The notes beneath the pieces are model-generated. The model searched no databases, was not told the DNA's origin, and was given only the letters and a program-made list of their open reading frames with translations. A stretch of 9,692 bases of DNA from the NCBI GenBank assembly GCA_021781255.1, contig JAJXXG010000057.1, positions 1 to 9,692 on the forward strand. The letters run 5' to 3'. The DNA comes from Acidobacteriota bacterium (lineage in GTDB: Bacteria; Acidobacteriota; Terriglobia; Terriglobales; Acidobacteriaceae). Each line of letters opens with the position of its first letter. Position 1 is the first letter of the stretch. Of the stretch, positions 1 through 6,652 are shown in pieces. The position numbers were made by a program, and so were the translations under genes.

Positions 1-833
1 CGGTGCTGGTGTACACCTCCATTGCCGACCACCGCAAGGTGATTGAGACGGCTGCGCGGTTCGGAGTCTCCGCGATGGTGGAGAAGCCGCTGACCATCTC
101 GTTGGACGATGCGCTGGCCATTCGCCGCACTGCCCGCGAGCACCATATTCAGGTGCTGGTGAACTACGAGACCACCTGGTACGCCAGCAATCGCGCTGCT
201 TACGACGAGCTGGAGAGCGGCCGCCTGGGCGAACTGCGGCGCGTGGTGGTGCACGACGGCCACCAGGGTCCGCAGGAGATCGGCGTGCCGCCGGAGTTTC
301 TGGGCTGGCTCACGGACCCGGCGCAGAACGGCGCCGGAGCGCTCTACGACTTCGGTTGCTACGGCGTTGATCTGACGACGTGGCTGATGCGTGGAGAGAC
401 GCCGCAGACGGTGACGGCGGTGGTGAACCACGACAAGCCGGCGCTCTATCCCCGGGTGGACGACGATGCAACGATCGTGCTGACCTATCCGCATGCGCAG
501 GCGGTGATCATGGGCTCGTGGAACTGGCCCTTCTCCCGCAAGGATATGGAGGTCTACGGAGCGACCGGATACGCCATTACCGTGGGAGCGGACCAGTTGC
601 GCCTGCGCCACCAGCAGGACACCGACGAGCGCCTGAGCACGGCTGCGCCGCTGGCCGGCGCGCAGAACAACTCGCTGAGCTATTTGGCGGCGGTGCTGCG
701 CGGCCAGCTTGTGCCCCGGGGCGACCTGACCGCGCTGGACACCAACGTGATCGTCATGCAGATTCTGGACGCGGCGCGAGAGTCGGCGCGAACGGGGAAG
801 ACGATTCGCCTGACGAAGCTGGCGGAAGAGTAA
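1..833 (+). CDS. Gfo/Idh/MocA family oxidoreductase, 5'-truncated
   Basis: Probable cytoplasmic NAD(P)-dependent dehydrogenase acting on a sugar, sugar acid or cyclitol. The frame is open from the window edge (first full codon at 3) and ends in TAA at 831-833. Counting the codon at 3 as residue 1, the visible part begins in the last strand of the Rossmann domain (VLVYTSIADH). It then carries the family's E-K-P motif (residues 27-29, MVEKPL), which supplies the catalytic lysine. The C-terminal alpha/beta domain contains D116-F-G-C-Y120-G-V-D, at the site where many members have D-x-G-x-H. Tyrosine here resembles glucose-fructose-oxidoreductase-like members. About 70-100 N-terminal residues, including the glycine-rich nucleotide loop, must lie upstream of the window, since family proteins usually have about 350-380 residues and 276 are visible. 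The GTG at 3 is therefore not the real start. The gene converges on the aldose epimerase gene, with a terminator between them. Family assignment is firm; the substrate is unknown. Confidence 0.9.
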   Translation, partial: VLVYTSIADHRKVIETAARFGVSAMVEKPLTISLDDALAIRRTAREHHIQVLVNYETTWYASNRAAYDELESGRLGELRRVVVHDGHQGPQEIGVPPEFLGWLTDPAQNGAGALYDFGCYGVDLTTWLMRGETPQTVTAVVNHDKPALYPRVDDDATIVLTYPHAQAVIMGSWNWPFSRKDMEVYGATGYAITVGADQLRLRHQQDTDERLSTAAPLAGAQNNSLSYLAAVLRGQLVPRGDLTALDTNVIVMQILDAARESARTGKTIRLTKLAEE

Positions 834-859
834 GGGCAATCGAGAGGTTGAGCAAAGAG

Positions 860-893
860 AGCAGGCCGAGGCATGTGCCCCGGCCTGCTTTTT
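860..893 (+). terminator. Rho-independent terminator after the Gfo/Idh gene
   Basis: A 9-bp perfect stem (AGCAGGCCG at 860-868 with CGGCCTGCT at 881-889) continues through an A-C mismatch into GGC/GCC and closes on a 4-base loop (ATGT, 873-876). A T-run follows at 889-893. It begins 27 bases after the TAA of the oxidoreductase gene. Outer bases GCAAAG (852-857) and CTTTGC (895-900) can also pair. Read on the - strand, the stem is followed by CTCTTTGC, a weaker T-rich tail. It may therefore also end the convergent epimerase transcript, whose stop is at 917-919. Confidence 0.85.
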
Positions 894-916
894 GCTTTGC
901 GTTTGCGTGGGAAGAC

Positions 917-2077
917 CTACGGGACGAAGACGCGGAGACGGACGTGCCACTTGGTGCTGTCGCCCGGCTTCAGGGTCACCATGCCGGTGTCCATCTTGCC
1001 CCACTCCTTGCCGAATGGGTCGGCAAAGTTGAACTGATCTTCGATGGCGACAAACTTGGCCGTGGGCGGGGCGTACATCTGGATGGTCTTGATCTCGGGT
1101 GAGATGCCCTCAATCTTTACGCCGTAGTGCGCCGCCGGGTCGATGACCTTTACGGTGACCGCGCCCTTCTTCCAGGCCAGCGTGCTCCAGTTGTCGTCAT
1201 AGAAGTTCTGGGCCAGCGGCACGCCGCCCGCCGCGCGCAGATCATACTGCCCGGTGACAGGCAGCAGCTTGCCCGTGGGGAAGACGTTGTCGTAGTTATC
1301 CACCTGGGCCAGCTGGGCCCCGGGGATGTGGATGCGCACCTGGGTGCGGTCGCCGGAGGGCAGGTTGAAGTAGGGGTGCCAGCCGATGGCGATGGGCTCT
1401 GCCGCATGGCCCACGTTGCGCGCCACGATGCTGGCATCCACGGCTTCGGCCGTCAGCGTAATGGTGAAGTCGAGATCGGTCTTGGAGAACCAGTGGCCGC
1501 CGAAGTCGCCCGCATGAACCACGCCGGTGACCTCCTGCCCGCCGGGGATATCCTTCACGCGCACGTCGTCGGTCTTCGCCTTCAGAATGAGTCCGTGCAT
1601 GGCGTGGCGCTCGGCGCCGGGATTCTTGCCCACGTTATTGGCGGGCAGCGTGAGGGAGTGGCCCTCCCACGACGTGGTCAGCGTCTTGCCGTCCGCAGAC
1701 AGCTTGCCGCGAATGCGATTGGGATAGGGAACGAGGAAAGCCGCGCCGAGCCGATAGCCCAGGTCGCCGAAGGCGTCGTCCTTCCCGTCCAGCATCTCTT
1801 TTGCGCCGGCCAGATCGGGCGAGGCGAGCACGTCCACATTGCCCTTGCCGGGGAAGTTGGCGGTGACCTGGATCAGCTCCATGCCGCGTCCCGGAGCGAG
1901 CGTGATGCTGGTGAACTCAGGCCGGGCCTGGCTGGTGACAGCGCGCTTGAGCGTAACAATCTTCTGCCCGCCGATTTCCGTTACGGCCTGGGCGTGACTG
2001 GTGGCAATCAACGGACCCGCCACAAGAGCCGGCAGAGTCAAGGGGAGTGCGGCAAGAGCGCTCAACAGTGGTTTCAT
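917..2077 (-). CDS. Exported aldose 1-epimerase (galactose mutarotase family)
   Basis: Interconverts alpha and beta anomers of aldoses, probably in the periplasm. I choose the ATG at 2077 (386 aa, beginning MKPLLSALAA). An AGGGA ribosome site (2087-2091) lies 9 bases upstream of it and only 3 bases from the alternative ATG at 2083. The frame also extends to a TTG at 2101, which is unlikely. Residues 1-31 form a classic signal peptide (K2, hydrophobic core, cleavage after AQA). The mature part carries the GALM beta-sandwich signatures: PYPNRIRG (117-124), HGL (161-163), WHPYFNL (233-239, with the proton-donating His at 234) and AIEDQFN (344-350, with E346 as likely catalytic base). Length is near the family norm plus the leader. 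Cytoplasmic GalM lacks a signal peptide, so this resembles secreted mutarotases. It is convergent with the Gfo/Idh gene and 233 bases downstream of the DUF5916 gene, so probably has its own promoter. The substrate could be glucose, galactose or xylose. Confidence 0.9.
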   Translation of the reverse strand: MKPLLSALAALPLTLPALVAGPLIATSHAQAVTEIGGQKIVTLKRAVTSQARPEFTSITLAPGRGMELIQVTANFPGKGNVDVLASPDLAGAKEMLDGKDDAFGDLGYRLGAAFLVPYPNRIRGKLSADGKTLTTSWEGHSLTLPANNVGKNPGAERHAMHGLILKAKTDDVRVKDIPGGQEVTGVVHAGDFGGHWFSKTDLDFTITLTAEAVDASIVARNVGHAAEPIAIGWHPYFNLPSGDRTQVRIHIPGAQLAQVDNYDNVFPTGKLLPVTGQYDLRAAGGVPLAQNFYDDNWSTLAWKKGAVTVKVIDPAAHYGVKIEGISPEIKTIQMYAPPTAKFVAIEDQFNFADPFGKEWGKMDTGMVTLKPGDSTKWHVRLRVFVP

Positions 2078-2129
2078 TTCCATCCATCCCTGAGGGTGCA
2101 ATCAGACTCTCCGGAGCTGCGCAAGGTGC

Positions 2130-2149
2130 CGGGCGGTTTTTTGCGCCCG
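2130..2149. other. Small hairpin with a T6 loop upstream of the epimerase gene
   Basis: CGGGCG (2130-2135) and CGCCCG (2144-2149) form a perfect 6-bp stem around an 8-base loop, G-T6-G on the + strand. In the - strand mRNA leader of the epimerase the loop reads C-A6-C. The T-run lies in the loop rather than after the stem, so this is not a standard terminator. It could be a leader structure or chance in GC-rich DNA. Confidence 0.3.
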
Positions 2150-2158
2150 TGAAAGCGT

Positions 2159-2187
2159 ATTCCGGATGCCGCCTCATTTTACGTCAA
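2159..2187 (-). promoter_or_regulatory. Weak candidate promoter for the aldose epimerase gene
   Basis: On the - strand a good -35 box, TTGACG (2182-2187), precedes a 17-base spacer and the hexamer CGGAAT (2159-2164), which is a poor -10. The resulting leader to the ATG at 2077 would be about 75 bases. Only the -35 half is convincing. No better pair is visible in the gap. Confidence 0.22.
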
Positions 2188-2257
2188 GCAGCAACGGATG
2201 AGCACGGCGATTTGCCGCAACGCGGCGGATATGCGGGCGGTGCGCCGGAAGAGACCT

Positions 2258-2287
2258 GCGGGAAACATGAAAAGCGCTGTTTCCCGC
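2258..2287 (-). terminator. Hairpin downstream of the DUF5916 gene (possible terminator without T-run)
   Basis: A perfect 10-bp inverted repeat, GCGGGAAACA (2258-2267) and TGTTTCCCGC (2278-2287), encloses a 10-base loop. On the - strand it starts 23 bases after the TAG stop (2311-2313) of the DUF5916 gene. The sequence after the stem on that strand is AGGTCTCTTCC. With no U-tract, it may be a Rho-assisted or mRNA-stabilising 3' structure. Part of it competes with a second stem that uses 2294-2298. Confidence 0.45.
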
Positions 2288-2310
2288 GGAGATGCGGGAG
2301 CCGCCTGCCG

Positions 2311-4797
2311 CTAGAACCGGAACAGGTGATTGATCTTCATGTAGAAGATGCGCTGGTCGTTCAGCAGGGAAGAGTTGGTACGGGGCAGGATGGGGTCAAC
2401 CGTATTGCACGTGCCGCCTGCGCCGCGCGTGCACAGGTCGGAGTTCAGGTTGGTGTAGTCCGTGGTATAGCCCAGGTAGAACGCCGTGCCGGGATGCAGC
2501 AGATAGGTGAGCAGCACGTTGCCGTAGACGTCGCGATTGTTGGCCAGGCTGGTGTAGGTGTTGTTCGGCAGCGTAGCCAGGTACTCGCCGATGAAGTTCA
2601 GGGACCATGCCTTGTCCATCTGCAGATTCCACCGGGCCACCAACTGGTGGTTGTCATAGGCCACGTTGCCGGTGGAGGGGTCGGTAAAGCGATCGAACTC
2701 GTAGGAGCTGAACAGGTCCAGCGGCTGAACCGGCTTCAGTTCCAGGTTCAGGTGGTTCGATGCCACGTCAATCGGCGACGGGCCCTCGCCACTGACCGGC
2801 GCAAAGTTGATGACCTGACCGGCATATCCGGAGAGGCTGAGCGAGAGGGAGGGATCCGGCGACGTGTACAGGCTGGCTCCGGCAAGGTGGCTGTGGTACT
2901 CCACATTGCCCGGCAGCGTCGAGTAGTCGCTGGGCCGCAGCCGGTCCTGTCCAAGGTCTGCCCAGAAGGAAAGGCTGGTGCGGTGCTTGAAGTTGAAGCT
3001 GTACGAAGGATTGAAGTAGAAGTCCAGCGGCAGCGATGTGTGGTCCCAGAGCCGCTCCATATAAATGCCGAACCCATGCGAGAGCAGCGGACCGTGCGCG
3101 GGGCGGAAGGTATAGGCGAAGCGTCCGCGGGGGGCGCGTACATCAGGGCGCGTAAAGAAGCCGGTCTGCGTCTGGTAGCCGGCCGCCGTGTCGCCGTAGC
3201 TGAACCAGAACGAGCTATGCAGATCGGCATAGCTTACGCTCTGCCTCCAGGCCTGCCCACTGTGCCACGCGTTCCCTGTGTCGAATGTCTCCGATGTGAC
3301 TCCCTGGCCTGCGATGGTCCAACGCTCGGCCAGCCGCACGCGGTAATCCACACCGCCATTGCGGTTGAAGGAGTTCAGGTACTCGTGGTCGGCAAAGATC
3401 ACGCCCACGTTGGACTGGCTGCCGATGTCGCGGTTGACGCGGGCAACGTAGAAATGCGAGCGCGATCCGTAGCCTGCCGTGCCGGGAGGAACCTGCAGGC
3501 CGGGGTTGCGATCGTCCACGCTGAGCAGGCCCAGGGCGTAGTCGCCCACTTTGCCCGTCAGCCGCTGGCCAAACTGCGGCATCACGATGTTGGGCGTGTA
3601 GTAGAGATTTACCGGCGTTTGAAAGTAGCTGGCATTCTCAATGAAAAAGGGCCGCAGCTCCGGGTAGTAATACTGGAAGCGCTGATTGGGCGGCGCGGGA
3701 TTGTTGATGCCAATCTGGCTGAAGTCCGGGTTGAAGGTCATGTCGAGCACAAGGCTGTTATGCAGCACGGCCTTGGTGTCCAACCCCGTGTATCCCTGCA
3801 GTTTCTTATCGTTGAAGAAAGGATTGACCGGGTTCACGGTGTTCAGCTGCCGGTAGTTGTGGGCCAGTCCGTAGGGCTCAAACTGCCAGTTCCTGCCACG
3901 CTCGATGTTCTGGAAGCCCTGTGCCTCCGCCTCCTGCGTGAGCTGCCCGGCCACCTCGTGCTTCACCTGCGGCCAGTAGGCGGACTCGTTCTTGCGCGAG
4001 ATGGTGCGTCGCAGCAGTACGCCCCAGGTGCGTGGCGCGCCGTCGGACTGTGCATCAAACCGCAGGCTGGCGAAGGGAATCCGCATCAGCACTACGTAGC
4101 CGTCGGGCGTGCGCTGGCCCCAGGAGTCCCACACGGTATCGAAGGAGTAGTCGGAGCCGGTCTGCTCCGTGTAGAGCGCATCGGCCTGAATCCCCAGCGG
4201 ATTCACCTTGAAGACGAAGGCGCGGCGGTTGTCGTGGAAGGTGTCCAGAAACACCTCTACAAAGTCGTCGTCGCTCAGCGAGTCGCGCTGCAACATGTGG
4301 GCGCGAATGCCGCCGGGGTCGTCGTCCTTGCAGCGGAAGGCGATGTAGAGGAACTCATGCGTGTAGCCGAGATAGGCAACGGTCGGCTCGGTGGTGGCGG
4401 AGCCGTCGTCGGGATAGCGCTCGATGAAGTCGGAGATCCGCAGCATGCGCTGCACCAGCGGCGAGGTTGGCGCATCCGCGGCGAAGTCCTCCAGGCGCGG
4501 AGCCGAAGCCATAAACGGTACGCTCACCCGCAACGTTCCGCCAGGCAACGGCGGCAGGACGTAGCCCACGTCCGGGCGATAGGTTGTGCCGTCGCCGGAG
4601 TTAGGGAAGTTGGCCCGGCTGCGGCGATCACCACCCTCCGCCGCGAAGGCGAAGACGGGGACCAGCATGGCAGCCGCACACAGAATAGCGATGAAACGGC
4701 GAAGACGGGACACGCGGCCTACGCGGAGACGGGTTACCCCCGCCTGAGTGGCCGGCAGATGGGCAGCCGTCGATTGCGAGTCTGAGATCGCTATCAT
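2311..4797 (-). CDS. CBM9-like/DUF5916 outer-membrane beta-barrel protein
   Basis: Predicted envelope protein of 828 aa. A hydrophobic export segment (about residues 35-53, after a basic RLRR stretch) has likely cleavage near FAFA/AEG. A CBM9-like beta-sandwich follows at about 95-265, with the features PTVAYLGYTHEFLYIAF, DDFVEVFLDT and TPDGYVVLMRIPFASL. After RRTISRKNESAYWPQ comes a long aromatic-rich region of alternating strands to the C-terminus, typical of the DUF5916 barrel. The final residues (MKINHLFRF) end in Phe, as in Omp85/BAM-inserted barrels. I prefer the ATG at 4797, with AGGG (4803-4806) 5 bases upstream. GTG at 4803 is the other candidate. With either start the region before the hydrophobic core is unusually long (about 34 residues), so a later start is possible. 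It lies downstream of queD on the same strand, but a 125-base gap with a promoter-like element argues for separate transcription. Family databases sometimes call such proteins hydrolases. I see no catalytic motif and assign no enzyme activity. Confidence 0.85.
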   Translation of the reverse strand: MIAISDSQSTAAHLPATQAGVTRLRVGRVSRLRRFIAILCAAAMLVPVFAFAAEGGDRRSRANFPNSGDGTTYRPDVGYVLPPLPGGTLRVSVPFMASAPRLEDFAADAPTSPLVQRMLRISDFIERYPDDGSATTEPTVAYLGYTHEFLYIAFRCKDDDPGGIRAHMLQRDSLSDDDFVEVFLDTFHDNRRAFVFKVNPLGIQADALYTEQTGSDYSFDTVWDSWGQRTPDGYVVLMRIPFASLRFDAQSDGAPRTWGVLLRRTISRKNESAYWPQVKHEVAGQLTQEAEAQGFQNIERGRNWQFEPYGLAHNYRQLNTVNPVNPFFNDKKLQGYTGLDTKAVLHNSLVLDMTFNPDFSQIGINNPAPPNQRFQYYYPELRPFFIENASYFQTPVNLYYTPNIVMPQFGQRLTGKVGDYALGLLSVDDRNPGLQVPPGTAGYGSRSHFYVARVNRDIGSQSNVGVIFADHEYLNSFNRNGGVDYRVRLAERWTIAGQGVTSETFDTGNAWHSGQAWRQSVSYADLHSSFWFSYGDTAAGYQTQTGFFTRPDVRAPRGRFAYTFRPAHGPLLSHGFGIYMERLWDHTSLPLDFYFNPSYSFNFKHRTSLSFWADLGQDRLRPSDYSTLPGNVEYHSHLAGASLYTSPDPSLSLSLSGYAGQVINFAPVSGEGPSPIDVASNHLNLELKPVQPLDLFSSYEFDRFTDPSTGNVAYDNHQLVARWNLQMDKAWSLNFIGEYLATLPNNTYTSLANNRDVYGNVLLTYLLHPGTAFYLGYTTDYTNLNSDLCTRGAGGTCNTVDPILPRTNSSLLNDQRIFYMKINHLFRF

Positions 4798-4809
4798 ATG
4801 CACCCTACC

Positions 4810-4838
4810 ATGCTATCGGCTGAGGGGATCGAGATCAA
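4810..4838 (-). promoter_or_regulatory. Candidate sigma70-like promoter for the DUF5916 gene
   Basis: On the - strand, TTGATC (4833-4838, 4/6 match) and TAGCAT (4810-4815, 4/6 match) are separated by an ideal 17-base spacer. Transcription would begin near 4803, only about 6 bases from the ATG at 4797 and almost on the GTG at 4803. The transcript would then be nearly leaderless and would lose part of the AGGG ribosome site. The palindrome GATC-GA-GATC (4827-4836) overlaps the -35 and could be an operator or chance. Confidence 0.4.
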
Positions 4839-4856
4839 CTGCGGCGCGCAAGGTCT

Positions 4857-4871
4857 ATCGATTGTTTCGAT
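4857..4871. repeat. Short inverted repeat upstream of the DUF5916 promoter
   Basis: ATCGA (4857-4861) and TCGAT (4867-4871) flank a 5-base spacer about 20 bases upstream of the candidate -35. It is symmetrical enough to be a regulator site, but a 5-bp arm is common by chance. Confidence 0.2.
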
Positions 4872-4878
4872 GCGATTG

Positions 4879-4913
4879 CGCCAGATGCCGGTAGCCGGCG
4901 CTGGCGGATTTTT
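4879..4913 (+). terminator. Strong hairpin with T-run facing the + strand, between queD and the DUF5916 gene
   Basis: CGCCAG (4879-4884) pairs with CTGGCG (4901-4906). Inside, GCCGG (4887-4891) pairs with CCGGC (4895-4899) around a 3-base loop, with a small asymmetric internal bulge. On the + strand GATTTTT (4907-4913) follows immediately, which is intrinsic-terminator geometry. On the - strand, the direction of both neighbouring genes, the stem is followed by CAATCGC with no T-run. It may still mark the 3' end of the que transcript (queD stop at 4923). As drawn it would stop antisense transcription heading into queD. Confidence 0.5.
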
Positions 4914-4922
4914 ACCGTTCGT

Positions 4923-5288
4923 TCAACTTGCCAGCTCTCCGCGGTAGACGCAGCCGCTGGTGCAGGTCTCCCGTACCACGACTTTGCTGAGGGCGGGCAG
5001 CGCCGGGAGCAGTTTTTGCCACAGCCAGCGGGCCAGATTTTCGCTTGTCGGGTTCTCCAGCCCGGGCACGTCGTTCAGGCAGCGATGGTCGATCTGGTCT
5101 TCAATCGCCTTGAAGGCCGTGCGGATGTCGGCAAAGTCCACCACCCAGCCCAGATGCGGGTCAACCGGACCGCGCACGTGAATCTGGATGTGGAAACTGT
5201 GCCCGTGCATGCGCCTGCACTTGTGCTCCGGCGGCACGTGGGGCAGCCAGTGCGCCGACTCAATTGAGAACTCCTTGAAGATTTCCAT
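4923..5288 (-). CDS. queD: QueD, 6-carboxy-5,6,7,8-tetrahydropterin synthase
   Basis: Converts 7,8-dihydroneopterin triphosphate to 6-carboxy-5,6,7,8-tetrahydropterin, the QueE substrate in queuosine/preQ0 synthesis; cytoplasmic. The 121-aa length is normal for the family. Visible active-site residues are zinc ligands H13 (ESAHWLP), H28 and H30 (MHGHSF), the catalytic Cys C24 (EHKCRRMHGH), the D67-H68 pair (QIDHRCLND) and E107 (VVRET), which anchors the pterin. The CxxxHGH spacing around C24 and the PTSENLARWLW segment (80-90) favour QueD over folate or mammalian PTPS. The ATG at 5288 is preceded by AAGGA with a 6-base spacer. This site overlaps the TAA of queE, so translation is probably coupled. 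It is the last gene of the queC-queE-queD operon. Confidence 0.95.
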   Translation of the reverse strand: MEIFKEFSIESAHWLPHVPPEHKCRRMHGHSFHIQIHVRGPVDPHLGWVVDFADIRTAFKAIEDQIDHRCLNDVPGLENPTSENLARWLWQKLLPALPALSKVVVRETCTSGCVYRGELAS

Positions 5289-5294
5289 GGCCAG

Positions 5295-5299
5295 TCCTT
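5295..5299 (-). promoter_or_regulatory. queD ribosome binding site overlapping the queE stop codon
   Basis: On the - strand the queE stop TAA (5298-5300) supplies the first bases of AAGGA (5295-5299), 6 bases before the queD ATG. A ribosome finishing queE would sit on this site, which indicates translational coupling and fixes the queD start. Confidence 0.8.
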
Positions 5300-5936
5300 A
5301 CGGTATGCCTAAAAGTTTGTGGGTCTGCAGGCTCAGCCGCCATTGCGGATGCGCCATGCAATATTGCAGCGCAAGCTGCGTATTCCGGGCCACTTCGGGG
5401 CCATCCATCGGCTGCAGGAAGAAGTGCCGGAAGGGCAGCATCTCCAGGTCGCCGGGATCGATGCCTGCCTGAGGATAGACGAGCTTCAGCTCGTCGCCGC
5501 TCCGCTGCACCAGCGGGTTGCCGGCCTTGGGACTCACGCAAAGCCAGTCCACGCCTTCGGGAGCCTTCACCGTCCCGTTGGTCTCCACGGCAATCTCAAA
5601 GCCACGGCGATGCAGGGCGGCGATGAGTTCGGCGTCCAGTTGCAGCAGGGGTTCGCCGCCCGTGCACACCACGAACCGCCTGCCCGGCGGAGTATCCGCG
5701 GGCCAGCGGGCTTCGACCGCGGCGGCCAGGTCGTCGGACGTGTTGAAGCGCCCGCCGCCCGGCCCGTCGGTGCTCATAAAGTCGGTGTCGCAGAACTGGC
5801 ATTTGGCCGAGGAGCGGTCGGCCTCGCGGCCGGACCACAGGTTGCAGCCGGAAAACCGGCAGAACACGGCGGCGCGGCCTGCCTGGGCGCCCTCGCCCTG
5901 CAGCGTGTAGAAGATCTCCTTGACGGTGTAGCTCAT
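5298..5936 (-). CDS. queE: QueE, 7-carboxy-7-deazaguanine synthase (radical SAM)
   Basis: Radical SAM enzyme that rearranges 6-carboxytetrahydropterin into 7-carboxy-7-deazaguanine. The 212-aa protein starts at the ATG at 5936 ([16 protein letters not shown], the usual QueE N-terminus), with AGGAAG (5942-5947) 5 bases upstream. The frame remains open to 6068 but that part lies inside queC and is not used. The [4Fe-4S] cluster cysteines are C31-X14-C46-X2-C49. This is the long-insert form known from some proteobacterial QueE proteins rather than the canonical CX3CX2C. TGGEPLL (about 90-96) is the SAM-binding GGE motif, AVETNG follows the next strand, and SPKAG is also family-typical. The ATG overlaps the queC TGA as ATGA. 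The start, motifs and neighbours make the call firm. Confidence 0.95.
   Translation of the reverse strand: MSYTVKEIFYTLQGEGAQAGRAAVFCRFSGCNLWSGREADRSSAKCQFCDTDFMSTDGPGGGRFNTSDDLAAAVEARWPADTPPGRRFVVCTGGEPLLQLDAELIAALHRRGFEIAVETNGTVKAPEGVDWLCVSPKAGNPLVQRSGDELKLVYPQAGIDPGDLEMLPFRHFFLQPMDGPEVARNTQLALQYCMAHPQWRLSLQTHKLLGIP
5933..5936 (-). promoter_or_regulatory. ATGA start/stop overlap coupling queC and queE
   Basis: The queC TGA (5933-5935) and queE ATG (5934-5936) share bases on the - strand. AGGAAG lies inside the queC end, 5 bases upstream. This is a standard translational-coupling arrangement. Confidence 0.9.
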
Positions 5937-6652
5937 GGCTGCTTCCTGCCGCCGGTCCTGCGATAGGGCAGCGGGTCCTGGATGTCGTTCTCCCGGAAGC
6001 CCTTCCGGCGCAGCAGGCAACTGTCGCACTCGCCGCACGCAGCGCCGTCCGGGGCCGGGTCGTAGCAACTGCTGGTCAGGCTGTAGTCCACACCCAGCTC
6101 CAGGCCCCGGCGAATAATCTGCGCCTTGGTCAGGTCAATCAGGGGTGTATGAATCTTCAGCCGCTGGCGGCCCTCCACGCCTGCCTTGGTGGCCAGGTTG
6201 GCCATTGCCTCGAAGGCATGAATAAACTCTGGCCGGCAGTCGGGATAACCGCTGTAATCCAGCGCATTCACGCCGATAAAAATATCGCTCGACTGCAGCA
6301 CCTCAGCCCACGCCAGCGCAAACGACAGGAAGATCGTGTTGCGCGCCGGAACGTAGGTAATCGGGATGCCGTGCGCCATCTCTTCCATGGCGCGTCCCTT
6401 GGGCACAGCAATATCGTCTGTGAGCGCCGAGCCGCCAAAGACGCGCAGATCAATGCTGGCCACGCGATGGTTTACCACTCCGATGGACTGCGCCACCCGG
6501 CGCGCGGCCTCCAGCTCCAGGCTGTGCCGCTGCCCGTAGGAGAACGATAGGGCGCTCACCGCAAAGCCCTGGCTGCGGGCAATGGCCAGCACCGTGGCGG
6601 AGTCGAGTCCGCCGCTCAGCAGCACCACCGCGGGTTTTCCGTTGTTTGCCAT
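5933..6652 (-). CDS. queC: QueC, 7-cyano-7-deazaguanine (preQ0) synthase
   Basis: ATP-dependent enzyme converting 7-carboxy-7-deazaguanine and ammonia to preQ0; cytoplasmic. I choose the ATG at 6652 (239 aa, [15 protein letters not shown]), which has AGGAAG (6661-6666) 8 bases upstream and places the PP-loop at residues 13-18 (SGGLDS), as in the family. The frame extends 30 codons further to 6742 but that extension is arginine- and proline-rich and has no family match that I recognise. Other landmarks are [37 protein letters not shown] and the zinc site C196-X9-C206-X2-C209-X2-C212. It is the first gene of the operon. QueF, FolE and Tgt are not in the window, so the fate of preQ0 (tRNA queuosine or a DNA modification) is not shown here. 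No dpd-type DNA-modification genes are visible, which favours the tRNA pathway. Confidence 0.97.
   Translation of the reverse strand: MANNGKPAVVLLSGGLDSATVLAIARSQGFAVSALSFSYGQRHSLELEAARRVAQSIGVVNHRVASIDLRVFGGSALTDDIAVPKGRAMEEMAHGIPITYVPARNTIFLSFALAWAEVLQSSDIFIGVNALDYSGYPDCRPEFIHAFEAMANLATKAGVEGRQRLKIHTPLIDLTKAQIIRRGLELGVDYSLTSSCYDPAPDGAACGECDSCLLRRKGFRENDIQDPLPYRRTGGRKQP

Noticed and set aside
1127..2152. A 341-codon + strand frame opposite the aldose epimerase gene
   Set aside because: Mirror frame of a recognised gene, with no domain, ribosome site or sensible protein composition.
927..4731. Repeated 12-mer ACGCGGAGACGG near 929 and 4720
   Set aside because: Only two copies, one inside each of two unrelated coding regions, with no extended similarity. 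Best explained by GC-rich codon use.
2047..4785. A 912-codon open frame on the + strand opposite the DUF5916 gene
   Set aside because: It is antisense to a gene with clear domains and a signal peptide. Its translation is low-complexity, rich in V, R, G, H and Q with no recognisable domain. Long antisense frames are common in GC-rich DNA with strong third-position bias.
4794..4811. Five-codon mini-ORF (ATG at 4811) whose TGA overlaps the DUF5916 ATG, as a possible leader peptide
   Set aside because: Its ATG overlaps the predicted -10 box, so it would not be transcribed from that promoter, and no ribosome site precedes it.
5298..6068. Extended queE start at 6068
   Set aside because: The extra 44 residues are encoded entirely inside queC and do not resemble QueE. 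The ATGA overlap start at 5936 is typical.
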